Virus record (IMG/VR): IMGVR_UViG_3300006924_000068
Span: 1-37,330 of that record
Reading direction: 5' to 3' (one strand)
Length of the DNA stretch: 37,330 bases
From: a virus
Shown piece by piece: positions 6,219-15,200 of the stretch. The position numbers and the translations under genes were made by a program. Below the pieces are notes generated by a model, which made no database searches, had not been told where the DNA came from, and was given only the letters and a program-made list of their open reading frames with translations. Numbering within the stretch: position 1 is the stretch's first letter; each line of letters starts with the position of its first letter.

Positions 6219-6429
6219 TTGCTCTCCATTGAGTTGGTGTTGGTGTGTGTTGATGATTAAACTCTTCCTTGCGTCGAACATTTAAATATTCTAACACTTC
6301 TTCTCTCCACTCCATCAGTTCATGATAACATTCCTGATTGTGAGCACAGTCACGTAGATTGTGATCTGCTTTGAGTACACTCTCGTAGAATAATCCAAGA
6401 GCATCTATTCGCTTTTGTTCTTTACTCAT
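6211..6429 (-). CDS. 72-residue unknown protein
   Basis: ATG at 6429 (MSKEQKRIDALGLFYESVL) overlaps the upstream stop by 8 nt; the longer frame to 6468 lacks a good start. Helical core with CAHNQECYHELMEWREEVLE, then a basic, proline/threonine-rich tail (NHQHTPTPTQWRASD). Two cysteines and several histidines are clustered but do not form a standard zinc motif. Function unknown. Confidence 0.6.
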   Translation of the reverse strand: MSKEQKRIDALGLFYESVLKADHNLRDCAHNQECYHELMEWREEVLEYLNVRRKEEFNHQHTPTPTQWRASD

Positions 6430-6652
6430 CGAATACCTTACACATAGGTGAACCAGGGTGATCATCACAGAACTTATCTAACACCTTATCTTGGTGCCTT
6501 GACTGTGGATCAGCAATCTTACCTTCTGTCTTTGGATCCCACTCATCAGGTGAATGTGATTCATTAGCGTGGAAGTCTACCTTGTATTCATTCCACTTAT
6601 CATTAGGATCATAGAGTGGATCTTGTGGGTCGCGTTGACGTGGTGATGACAT
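6422..6652 (-). CDS. 76-residue hydrophilic unknown protein
   Basis: The ATG at 6652 overlaps the upstream stop as TAATG. Very rich in D, P, H and K (MSSPRQRDPQDPLYDPNDKW, then ESHSPDEWDPKTEGK) and probably largely disordered, ending with CDDHPGSPMCKVFDE. No domain recognised. Confidence 0.6.
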   Translation of the reverse strand: MSSPRQRDPQDPLYDPNDKWNEYKVDFHANESHSPDEWDPKTEGKIADPQSRHQDKVLDKFCDDHPGSPMCKVFDE

Positions 6653-6831
6653 TATGCTTGCTCCTTGTTGAATAGTTTACGACACTTTTTAACTTCTTTG
6701 AGTTCATCCTTGATCATTTGATAAGCATCTTCGGGAGTGATACGTCTTGACATTTCCATGGCAATAGTATATTCAACTCTTGTACCGAAGTGTTTGAGTG
6801 CTTCCTCAAATGAATTTAGTTCTTCATACAT
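6652..6831 (-). CDS. 59-residue unknown protein
   Basis: ATG at 6831 to TAA at 6652. Begins MYEELNSFEEALKHFGTRVE, middle IAMEMSRRITPEDAYQMIKD and a basic C-terminus (EVKKCRKLFNKEQA). Helical, amphipathic, short. It starts 4 nt after the helicase stop, so it is very likely cotranscribed with it and may be a partner. Function unknown. Confidence 0.6.
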   Translation of the reverse strand: MYEELNSFEEALKHFGTRVEYTIAMEMSRRITPEDAYQMIKDELKEVKKCRKLFNKEQA

Positions 6832-6835
6832 TATA

Positions 6836-8086
6836 TCAGTCGGTAACGTGGATAGCAGGCAATCCTTTGACGAAAATAGTATCCACCAAATTCTGCAACC
6901 GCTTAATAGTATTTACACCGTAGTTTTTGAACACAGGTACAGTTACGAAACCTGTAGTCTTACGATACATCTGACACGCACCAGGTGTAAGTTTGCCTGT
7001 TGCCATATCAGCAGCATCATCACGATTAACACGGATGACACGACCGATAGTCTGTGCCATCTCAATCACATTCAGATTACGAAGGAAGATAGTCTGGGTG
7101 AGACCGTGGACGTTGATACCTTCAGACAGAATAGAATAGTGGAAGATGATAAACTTCTTGTTAGGGTCACGACCCCACTGATCAAACTGGTGAAAGAACT
7201 GCTCACGGTTGACCTTGAGTGTGTTGACATAAGCACCATACTTGCTGGTGATATGCATCACTTCAAACCCACGATCCTTACACTGATCGATGATATCAGT
7301 CTTGGTGAGAAGATTATACATGATACGACTGTTAGGTGCTGCCACAAGGATCTTGTGTGCTGTTGTATCGTTCAGTTTATCAAGTATACCCACCAGAGTC
7401 TCACGGTCGCCCTCACACGCCTGTACGCCCTTCTGACGCTCGAAGTCAACCTCGTAGGCATCAACAGTAGGAGGAAGGATAGAACCGTTGTTAATCAGTT
7501 CAGGAGCAGGACACTGTTCAATGATGTCACCGAACACCACATAGTTGTTCATACCATTAGCATATGGAGAACGTGTATGCTTTGGTGTTGCAGTGAAATA
7601 GTAATAACGCTTGGCGTTGCAGTTACCTACTTCCTGAAAGAAGTTCTTCTTGGTAGCATTGTGTGCTTCATCAAAGTATGCTACATCAAACTCAATACCT
7701 GCCTCATTGAGACGACGCAAGGAGTTATATGTAGTGAAGAAGATACGATGTGCTTGCATAGCAGCACACATATCATCAAAGAGACCGATACGATCTACCT
7801 TGGTAGTATGAAAGTGTACAGTCTCGCCACTGTGAATGTGAGCAGGAACTACATCAGGACGATTGATACCAGCATCAGCAAAAAACTCCTCACACAGTTG
7901 TGTAGCGAGGAGAATGCGCGGAGCAACAACAGCAATAGTCATAGGACGCTCTGCATTAGCAAAGCGATCCGCAAGATCTTTAATCATAATCATAGTCTTA
8001 CCACCGCCAGTAGGGACAATGATCTGCCCGAACTTGTTACGCTGCATAGCAGCGAGAGCGCGGGTCTGGTGGGGACGGAGTTGCAT
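6836..8086 (-). CDS. SF2 DEAD/H-box DNA helicase (ResIII-like)
   Basis: 416 residues from ATG at 8086 (MQLRPHQTRALAAM). All helicase landmarks are visible: Q-like/N-terminal RPHQ at 4-7, Walker A PTGGGKT at 25-31, motif Ia VVAPRILLATQ (53-63), DEAH at 139-142, SAT-type FTATP (164-168), and motif VI QTIGRVIR (345-352). This is an ATP-driven helicase or translocase, related in style to type III restriction res subunits and to T4 UvsW-type enzymes; which one cannot be decided here. At 416 residues it is a plain core without large accessory domains. Expression is likely from the promoter embedded in the terminator at 8109-8144, giving an approximately 16-nt leader. The frame extends upstream to 8137 without a sensible start, so 8086 is chosen. 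Confidence 0.9.
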   Translation of the reverse strand: MQLRPHQTRALAAMQRNKFGQIIVPTGGGKTMIMIKDLADRFANAERPMTIAVVAPRILLATQLCEEFFADAGINRPDVVPAHIHSGETVHFHTTKVDRIGLFDDMCAAMQAHRIFFTTYNSLRRLNEAGIEFDVAYFDEAHNATKKNFFQEVGNCNAKRYYYFTATPKHTRSPYANGMNNYVVFGDIIEQCPAPELINNGSILPPTVDAYEVDFERQKGVQACEGDRETLVGILDKLNDTTAHKILVAAPNSRIMYNLLTKTDIIDQCKDRGFEVMHITSKYGAYVNTLKVNREQFFHQFDQWGRDPNKKFIIFHYSILSEGINVHGLTQTIFLRNLNVIEMAQTIGRVIRVNRDDAADMATGKLTPGACQMYRKTTGFVTVPVFKNYGVNTIKRLQNLVDTIFVKGLPAIHVTD

Positions 8087-8108
8087 GCTGTATGTCTGAT
8101 ATGAATAC

Positions 8109-8137
8109 AGTATGACATAAAAAAAGCACCCCGTCAA
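8109..8137 (-). promoter_or_regulatory. Sigma-70-like promoter with -35 inside a terminator loop
   Basis: TTGACG (8132-8137), 17-nt spacer, CATACT (8109-8114). The TTGACG is the six-base loop of the hairpin terminator 8125-8144, and the spacer contains its T-tract. The predicted start is near 8102, 16 nt before the helicase ATG. Reading both on the minus strand is consistent: the upstream transcript ends where the next begins. Confidence 0.7.
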
Positions 8138-8144
8138 GGGTGCT
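8119..8144 (-). terminator. Rho-independent terminator for the late structural unit
   Basis: Hairpin AGCACCC-TTGACG-GGGTGCT (8125-8144), 7-bp perfect GC-rich stem, followed by six T's on the minus strand (8119-8124; the stem ends in a seventh). It lies 21 nt beyond the stop of the 314-residue gene ending at 8165. A second hairpin precedes it (8147-8164). Confidence 0.85.
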
Positions 8145-8146
8145 GT

Positions 8147-8164
8147 GACAGTTTGCTGACTGTC
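8147..8164 (-). other. Second hairpin before the terminator
   Basis: Perfect inverted repeat GACAGT-CAGCAA-ACTGTC on the minus strand, immediately after the stop of the upstream gene. It has no T-tract of its own. It could stabilise the 3' end of the late messenger or form a protein-binding site. Confidence 0.5.
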
Positions 8165-9109
8165 TCAATTCAATCTATTGCCATCTGCATCAAAACGTAA
8201 GATCCAACTGGTAGTTTCATCAAGTTTAACAAAGTTAGAGTACTTCACTACGTGCAAAATAACATCAACCAGCTCTGTACCCCTGAATATATGTTCCACT
8301 TGCAAGTTAAGTTCTTTGGTATCATCATATACTGGTTCCAATGAGTCAATGACAGCAATTTGATCATCAGTAAGAAGATCCCAGTTTTTATAACCAGTAA
8401 TATGTCTACCAGAGAATTCTCTGTTTGAATGTCTCCTCTTGTTGAGTGGGTTACTCAAAGAAGATGGGTTTCTATGAAATTCTTCTTTAGTAACCTCTGT
8501 GATATATGTTGGATAAGAGAATCCGGAGTATACAGATACCTCTTCGTTTGATCTGAACGTCAACACTCCTGTTACGTAGTTTGGTACAATATAAGAATAC
8601 TTAACAAGTTTTGATAGTAATGGATTATTATATGATGACACATCATAATTCTTACTTTGGATTCTCAATCCTGTAATGTCTCCATAAACATTATGATCAG
8701 CACCTACAAATGCAGTATTAGGTCTATGTTCATCCATAATAACTGCATCCATTCTATCATATAGTTCACTCTCTTCTAGAGATGATGTCTTAATTTTGAA
8801 ATCTTTCCAAAATTGTGACAATGTACTATATTTCAGCATAACCATACTCGTGTATGATGTTATCTCATCACCAACAGAATATGCCCCAAGATGTTTATCC
8901 TCATCATGAGGTGGTTGTACCTCTACAAAAGGATATTGGTATTGAAATATTCTATTAAGAGAATTCCTCACACCCGCTGATATTACAGGTTTATACTGAC
9001 TATCAACTAATGGTGTGAATAACCACGGCATTATAGAGTAATCATCTAAACGATCACCACTAATTAAACTGTACCTTTCGTGTACTTGATAGTTATCAGA
9101 GAATATCAT
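8165..9109 (-). CDS. 314-residue unknown protein, last gene of the structural unit
   Basis: ATG at 9109 overlaps the upstream stop as ATGA. It is rich in tyrosine, serine and aspartate with few long hydrophobic stretches (begins MIFSDNYQVHERYSLISGDR). The region IHVVK-like strand near VDVILHVVKYSNFVKLDE suggests beta structure. It has no motif I recognise. Because it closes the tail-gene unit before a terminator, it may be a virion protein or a modifier of one; that is inference from location only. Confidence 0.65.
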   Translation of the reverse strand: MIFSDNYQVHERYSLISGDRLDDYSIMPWLFTPLVDSQYKPVISAGVRNSLNRIFQYQYPFVEVQPPHDEDKHLGAYSVGDEITSYTSMVMLKYSTLSQFWKDFKIKTSSLEESELYDRMDAVIMDEHRPNTAFVGADHNVYGDITGLRIQSKNYDVSSYNNPLLSKLVKYSYIVPNYVTGVLTFRSNEEVSVYSGFSYPTYITEVTKEEFHRNPSSLSNPLNKRRHSNREFSGRHITGYKNWDLLTDDQIAVIDSLEPVYDDTKELNLQVEHIFRGTELVDVILHVVKYSNFVKLDETTSWILRFDADGNRLN

Positions 9110-9453
9110 TCGTTATCCATGATAACTTGACCTTCATCATTATATAATGCATAGAAGATATAACGCTCTTTAGATGTACCCTCTTGCGATGCAGGGAAGT
9201 TATCAGTGAGAAACTTTTCTGCTTCTAAAATAGATTCCATTTCCACAACTAGATACTCACTATCTTTGAAAAGAGTAGTAAAATCTAAAGGAAGCATACT
9301 TGCATATAATTCAATAGACGAGTTAATAGCATCTACATCAGTGCTATTGTTCCATCCATATACTCGAAAGAAAATTAGAGGTTTACCTGCTAATGCAGCG
9401 TATCTACCAATAAATGTCTGCAAGTCATAAATTTGATATTCTGTGTTATTCAT
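9106..9453 (-). CDS. 115-residue unknown protein
   Basis: ATG at 9453 overlaps the upstream oxygenase stop by 8 nt (ATGAATAA). Features a tyrosine-rich start (MNNTEYQIYDLQTFIGRYAA) and KPLIFFRVYGWNN, later MESILEAEKFLTDNFPASQE. Probably a compact alpha/beta domain. The tight overlap on both sides suggests that it works with the oxygenase upstream or the 314-residue protein downstream. No family recognised. Confidence 0.6.
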   Translation of the reverse strand: MNNTEYQIYDLQTFIGRYAALAGKPLIFFRVYGWNNSTDVDAINSSIELYASMLPLDFTTLFKDSEYLVVEMESILEAEKFLTDNFPASQEGTSKERYIFYALYNDEGQVIMDNE

Positions 9454-9991
9454 TCTTTGTTAGTTTCCAGGCTACAGTAATACGAAGATCATTGAATAAA
9501 CTTGTGGTTGGTGCTGCGGAATGATATACAACACCAGGAAATAGTATTCCCCTATTAGGTTGAAACATTACGGTACGAAGTTCGGTGTCGTTAGTGTAAA
9601 ACTGTGTTCCACCACCCCATTCATTTGCCCATTGTGCATTTGCATATAATAGTAATGTTCTTCCCTGCTCATCATAACAGTCTTGATGATAGATGCCATC
9701 TAAACCATAAGTATGACCGTTGGCATAAACATGTTCAAGAGTAAAAGACTGTTGAGTCTTTTCCTGTATCTTATTTAGAAGATAATCAGTGAAGAATGGG
9801 TCATCACTCAAATCCCTCTTCCAAAACTTACTGCATAAATCATAGTTAGGGTCAGTATGATGATATGAAGTGTGTCCATACTCCCATTTAGGTTCTTGTA
9901 ATGTAGTGATAATCTTGACAAATGTCTCGTCATCAAACACATTATCATATATTGTCAGGTTATCACTCAACAGATCATTAACGGCTTTCAT
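9446..9991 (-). CDS. 2OG-Fe(II) oxygenase family protein
   Basis: 181 residues. The double-stranded beta-helix dioxygenase signature is visible: iron-binding H102-x-D104 in YHQD, a distal H157 (VVYHSAAP), and R170 (DLRITVAWKL) in the position that holds the 2-oxoglutarate carboxylate. Such enzymes couple 2-oxoglutarate decarboxylation with hydroxylation, needing O2 and Fe(II). The N-terminus (IYDNVFDDETFVKIITTLQE) matches the usual start of prolyl-4-hydroxylase-like enzymes in cyanophages. The substrate is unknown; placement among tail genes hints at a virion protein, lipid or carbohydrate target. Overlaps the upstream oxygenase gene by 14 nt. Confidence 0.8.
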   Translation of the reverse strand: MKAVNDLLSDNLTIYDNVFDDETFVKIITTLQEPKWEYGHTSYHHTDPNYDLCSKFWKRDLSDDPFFTDYLLNKIQEKTQQSFTLEHVYANGHTYGLDGIYHQDCYDEQGRTLLLYANAQWANEWGGGTQFYTNDTELRTVMFQPNRGILFPGVVYHSAAPTTSLFNDLRITVAWKLTKNE

Positions 9992-10613
9992 ATTGTCTAA
10001 TCAAATTTAATCTCATTTGTTCTAATTCTACCAAGTATGGACTATCAGAAGGCATACTATACATCACATGAGAGTAGTCTATGAGATGAGAACGCATAAA
10101 ACTGTCTTGTATATCAGATTCCAACCATCCAACAATTACTTTCCTATCTCCTTTGGTGACAGGGTTAATTTTATGCAATGCTCCCGTATTGTATATGATA
10201 ACCGTTCCTGCCTTTGGTTTATGTGATGTCTCTATATTACCTACTTTGATTACTAGTTCACCTCCTTCGTAGTCATCATTCAAGAAGATAGTCATACTCA
10301 TATCAGCATTTACACCACCACAAGGATGAGAATCCATATGCCAATTATAAAAATGTCCCTGTTTATACCATAGAAAGTATAACTGGGACATTTGCTTGAT
10401 TGAATATAATGTAGTGAAGTGATCTTTCTTCTTTATTTCAGACCACACACCTTCATTTAATCTATTATAAGGATCAGTCCACTTCATCATCAAATTCTGT
10501 TTTACAGATGAATCAGGATTACTGATACTGCCACATTGAAAGTTCTTATCTTTATAATGTGATGTAATATATTCTACAATGTCTTGAGACAGTAGATCAC
10601 TCTGCCATATCAT
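9978..10613 (-). CDS. 2OG-Fe(II) oxygenase, PKHD-type hydroxylase
   Basis: 211 residues. Clear active-site pattern: H92-x-D94 in NWHMDS, H147 in ALHKINPVTKGDR, and R157 before VIVGWLES; Y-rich SQLYFLWYKQGHFY lies just before the first histidine. The layout matches PKHD hydroxylases (PiuC-like), and the 'GGELVI ... GTVIIYNTGALH' segment is typical. It needs Fe(II), O2 and 2-oxoglutarate. It overlaps the upstream tail-chaperone gene by 17 nt. Target unknown. Confidence 0.85.
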   Translation of the reverse strand: MIWQSDLLSQDIVEYITSHYKDKNFQCGSISNPDSSVKQNLMMKWTDPYNRLNEGVWSEIKKKDHFTTLYSIKQMSQLYFLWYKQGHFYNWHMDSHPCGGVNADMSMTIFLNDDYEGGELVIKVGNIETSHKPKAGTVIIYNTGALHKINPVTKGDRKVIVGWLESDIQDSFMRSHLIDYSHVMYSMPSDSPYLVELEQMRLNLIRQYESR

Positions 10614-11538
10614 TTAAATCCTCTGCAGTGTAAATTTTATTGTAATCAACTCCACCTTCAACAAAATCCTCAAGTTTCAATAGTTTCATCATTTCTTTAA
10701 CAGCAGTGGAAACTACTCTTTCTGATTTAACATAGTCTTGACGCATTGCAATAATGTGAGAAAGTCTTGATTCAACCAAATCTCTTGATGAATCAGTATC
10801 TCTTTCAACCCATTGGGTGTCAGTTCCCAAGTATTCTACCACATTTCCATCAACATCTACACCATCAGGATATAAATCTTTAAAGTTTTTGGGATCAATA
10901 GGCCATTTTAAAGACCTAACAGCTTTAAAAAATTCTAACGGAGTTGCATATTCTGCAACAGGTTTGATTCCCAGTGCTCTAATTGTCTGACGATATAAAA
11001 TCCACCTGTCTTTCTCTCCAGCATAAGTATCAACAACATCAGGAAGAATACGCCAATCAGTTGATGTCAAAATAGCATTTCTTTCTTGCAATCTTTTTAG
11101 GTAAGTTTTATCAAAGAATAAAATACTATCATCAACTTTGGTTACATACTTATTGATTTTAATCTCTTTGACTACTTTATTAGCGTCAAGAAAAGTGAGA
11201 ACCTTATCCTGTAAATCAGAAACCTGTTCAGTAGTATATCCACTGAAAGTGTATGTAGTATACACTTTTCTATCATTTACAAAATCAAACTTTTGCTTTT
11301 TCCTTTGACAAAATAAACTACCATCAGAAAAGAATGACAGTGTTTGTAGTTGATCAGTCTCTGTATGCCAAAAAGGATCTAGATTCTCCAAGAATCTAAC
11401 CATTACATCTTTTTCAAATTTCTCGGTAGAAAGTACCTTACGACCATCATTTAATAGAAAAGTTTTATTAGCATCGATAACAATTAAATTGAGGAAATCG
11501 ACTTCCAAAATAGAATCCCTATTTACGTATTCAGCCAT
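10597..11538 (-). CDS. Tail assembly chaperone-like protein (Phage_tail_APC motif)
   Basis: 313 residues. Residues 153-190 carry RNAILTSTDWRILPD then EKDRWILYRQTIRAL, which matches the pattern of phage tail-fibre assembly chaperones (RD..L..tDW..lPD...s...w..YRq.lR.l). The N-terminal half (about 1-130) is beta-rich and the C-terminus is helical and charged (LVESRLSHIIAMRQDYVKSE). It probably helps fold or attach tail fibres encoded upstream (12-24 kb). The gene lies between two oxygenases with 8-17 nt overlaps, so these proteins appear functionally coupled. The domain call rests on a short motif. Confidence 0.65.
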   Translation of the reverse strand: MAEYVNRDSILEVDFLNLIVIDANKTFLLNDGRKVLSTEKFEKDVMVRFLENLDPFWHTETDQLQTLSFFSDGSLFCQRKKQKFDFVNDRKVYTTYTFSGYTTEQVSDLQDKVLTFLDANKVVKEIKINKYVTKVDDSILFFDKTYLKRLQERNAILTSTDWRILPDVVDTYAGEKDRWILYRQTIRALGIKPVAEYATPLEFFKAVRSLKWPIDPKNFKDLYPDGVDVDGNVVEYLGTDTQWVERDTDSSRDLVESRLSHIIAMRQDYVKSERVVSTAVKEMMKLLKLEDFVEGGVDYNKIYTAEDLNDMAE

Positions 11539-12199
11539 TTGTTTTCCCCGATTTAATGTACCAACCTGTTACTATGTATTTATTATTCTCACCCATAACT
11601 AAATTACCTTTATGTACGTGAGTCATTCCTGCAGGAAACATAACTACTGTACCTGCAGTAGGTTTGAGTCTACGCAATTGATACTGAAACTCTGTTTCTC
11701 CACCATCTTCTACATCATTCAGATAAATCATCCACGTAACTTCTCGTTGGGCGTGTCCAACATCTCCATTTTCATAATGCCATAGATGATATCCACCACC
11801 TGGTGGTGTACGTTGAAATTTAATATCAGTTGATGTCAACCCAACATGCGATAATTGAGAATATTGTTGAACATAATGAAGAGCAGTTGACTTTAAAAAT
11901 TGATTAATTTGTGACGCCCACTGATCACTGTGATAGTTCAACATAAATGATCTATCATGGCGTCGATGTCTTCCATTGTACATCGAACCACCGTCCATAA
12001 TATCTTCAGTACCAATACCAATACTATGTCCTACAACATCATCTAAAACATCATTACCATATTTAATAAGTTGGTCACAAAATGCTTTAGGAACAAAATT
12101 TCTCCAAATACCAATAAAATCATTGAATTCAAAGTCAGTCAGATTCACATCTGACATTAATTCTATTGGTCGGTAAGGTGCAAGTGCTTTTGTTGTCAT
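11531..12199 (-). CDS. 2OG-Fe(II) oxygenase with HxE in place of HxD
   Basis: 222 residues. The pattern is GGYHLWHYENGDVGHAQREV, MIYLNDVEDGGETEF, then PTAGTVVMFPAGMTHVHKG and NKYIVTGWYI. This is the prolyl-4-hydroxylase-like layout, with K207 at the 2-oxoglutarate position and H194 or H196 as the distal ligand. The first ligand pair reads H141-Y-E143: glutamate stands where HxD enzymes have aspartate. That is uncommon but tolerated in some dioxygenases. Begins MTTKALAPYRPIELMSDVNL. It lies 4 nt after the collar-fibre stop, and its product may modify that fibre. Confidence 0.78.
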   Translation of the reverse strand: MTTKALAPYRPIELMSDVNLTDFEFNDFIGIWRNFVPKAFCDQLIKYGNDVLDDVVGHSIGIGTEDIMDGGSMYNGRHRRHDRSFMLNYHSDQWASQINQFLKSTALHYVQQYSQLSHVGLTSTDIKFQRTPPGGGYHLWHYENGDVGHAQREVTWMIYLNDVEDGGETEFQYQLRRLKPTAGTVVMFPAGMTHVHKGNLVMGENNKYIVTGWYIKSGKTNG

Positions 12200-12202
12200 A
12201 TT

Positions 12203-15200
12203 TTAGAATGCTTTAATAATATATTTTGCTTTATGAAACTCTGGTGCTAGGGGAACTGTTCTAGTAGGAGAGAATACTACATCAGGAATAGGTTTCTTGA
12301 TACTAGTATTTAGAGTGAATGTTCCAGGGTTCAACTCCATACCAACGTCTGCTTGAGTAAATGTGAGGTTGAGAGATTCTTGCGCTGACCCCAATCCTAC
12401 TTTCCCATTACCAACACCTGACTGATTTCCATATGAATAATCTGTATCTAAATCAGTTACTGCTTGTGTTGTAATAAAATGAGAATGTGTTTCAGTAATA
12501 GAATTATTATCCCCGTCAACAATAGGAGGAACATATGAATCAACTCTTACAAATGTTTGGTCTGTATCAATAACAGCACTTACATTTCTAGCTCCCTGAC
12601 CAGCAGTACCTCCAACATCATAGAATGTACCTTGAATCCCAACGTTCGTGAGATAAGAATCAGAAACACCAGAATATGGTGAAGGCCACCAAGTATTTGC
12701 TGTAATTTGAAGTGAACGTCGTGCTGCTGAATCGTTTGGATCTGTAGTTGATGGACTAATACTCTGAATCAACGTCGTTACTAAAGACTCTAAAGTTGCA
12801 GTACCAGAAATATCATCCCATTCTCTTTCAAATTGAGCACCAGAATAATTGTCTAATCGTGCTAACCAAGCTTGAACAATTGGGTTAGGATTAGATGATA
12901 ACTGGTTATCACCAGCATCTACGAATATTGGTGCTGTCGATTGTCCTAAACCAGCAGATACATTATGCATGTTTAATATAGATGATCCGCGTGTGCCCCA
13001 TTCAATAAGAGGATCACCAGTTAAACCATCAGGAACTGCAGCAACATATAAGTGAGTATGAGCAGGAACATTAACCGCAGTATCTAATAATGGTCCAACT
13101 TGAGCAGTTACACTACCACTAGAAGCAATTGTAAATTCAACATCTTGTACAATATCAGAATCAAATACAGTTTTTACGGTTCCTAAAGAAAAGAAATTAC
13201 TTTGGATTCCTGTTGTATCTGTAGTATCATCAGATACAATGATTTCATATGGATTGTCACCTGCAACGTCTACATCGTCAACATACCACCAACCACCAAG
13301 TCCACCTGGTTCGTATACACTAGCACCACCACTAACAGGAACTTGTGCTGATGATGCTTTGTTTCCATTAACAACGCCAGTTCCTACAAGTTTTCTATTT
13401 CTATAGTCTGGTAACTGGAAACTATTACCAGATCCACCATAATCATAACCAATGACATCAAATAAGAATGGATAATCATCTTTATCTAATATTTGTCCAG
13501 AACATTCAAAATACCCAGGATATCTTGATGTTATGCTTCCGTCCAGTACACCATAAGAACCATTTGGTTGCTTGAGAATAGCAACAATAGTACCGATAGC
13601 ATGACCATCTTCTTTACTTTCGATAACCATAGGATTAGCTACTGTAGCTACTGGGATAGTAGCGTCTCCATTACCACTACCTGTAATAGTTATAACTTCG
13701 GAACCAGTATATCCAGAACCCCCATTAGCAATAGCAACACTAATAATATTACCAGATCCATCAGCATCAATGTTAACTGTTAATCCAGTTCCAGAACCAC
13801 TAGAAGAAGTAGACACTCTAGTTGTATTCCCCGTAGTATATCCAGTACCAGCAGCAGTGATAGGTCCAAGACTCTCGACTAAACCTTCAAGAAGCAATGA
13901 ACCTTTCTTACTATACCACGAACCTTTTATTTCTGGTGGAGGTGGTGCAACAGAATAGTTACTTACCTTCCAAGTAAATTGATTTGGCGTTCCTGTACCT
14001 ACAGTTACCGTTGTTTCTTTTTGTCCAGCAATGACTTGACCACCGGCATCTAAAGTAAATAAATTACCATCTGAAGTAATAAAGACACGGAACGAACTAT
14101 GAATAGTAGGATCAAATGTAACTGGACCTGCTACTGGAGTAGCAAAGTCGATAGAAATAGTAGCACCATTTGTTGCATTGATAGTGATTGGTCTATTAAT
14201 ACCAGTCACTGCAATAATACTACTTAATACCTCTGTACCGGGAACTTGATTAGTGAGATTGTTGGGAATTGGATAATCTGCATCAGTATCTGGTCCTGAA
14301 TTAGTAGTAATACTCCAAGGATTAAGAACTCTCTGACCGACTTTAATAGTAGTTGATACTACTGATGGCGTTAGAGCAGTTGAAAATGTTTCTGAAGACT
14401 TATTGTATAGTACAATCCTATCTCCATTGTTTACTTTTGTTGGGAACAATCCAACAGAACTCTCACCTCCCTCTGCATACTGAATCTTAATTCTTGGTTC
14501 ATCTCCACCAGAATCATTAGAAGAAGTACTGCTTACCAATACAACATCAACTTCTACATTTGTACCTAATTCGCTAATGCCTCCTGGAGGATCATTAGGA
14601 TCTGGTGCTGGATCAGAAGCAATTAATGCACCTTCTAATACATCAATTTGATTAACAAAACTGAAATCTTTTGGCGTAGTTGATGGGAAATTACCGTTAG
14701 TTACAGTCCAGATAGATCCACTTGACTCATCACCAATAGATAGCGGATTTGATGATACAGCACCTGCAGTATTTTCAGTTATAACATACAATTGTAAATA
14801 TTGACCGTTATTAATTGTTGGTGCAGGATTGTTAGTTACTAATTCAAAAACCGTATTATCTAAAATTTCATATCCATTACCATCAGTGAAAAATGTATTA
14901 TTATCAGATACACCCACATATAAATTATTGTTCGTTGATGAAATTATTGCAGTATCATTTAATCCTTGGACCTGCAAAATATTACTATAAACAGCAGTAG
15001 CTAATGGTTGATTAAAAAGATCATCGAAGTCTGGAAATGGTACAGGAATGTTAGGAGGAACTACCTTTGTATTAATTACCCAACGTTCTGTTCTCGTACC
15101 AATTGTTACATCAATGTAAGTTAATAATCCGGGAATAGGATTAGATAATAACTTGATTTGAATTTCATCTGTATTTTCTACAGTAAGTGATCCTGGAGTA

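Noticed and set aside
6737-8104. 455-codon open frame on the plus strand
   Set aside because: It is antisense to the SF2 helicase, whose motifs are complete on the minus strand; the translation has no recognisable domain and follows from the helicase codon pattern.
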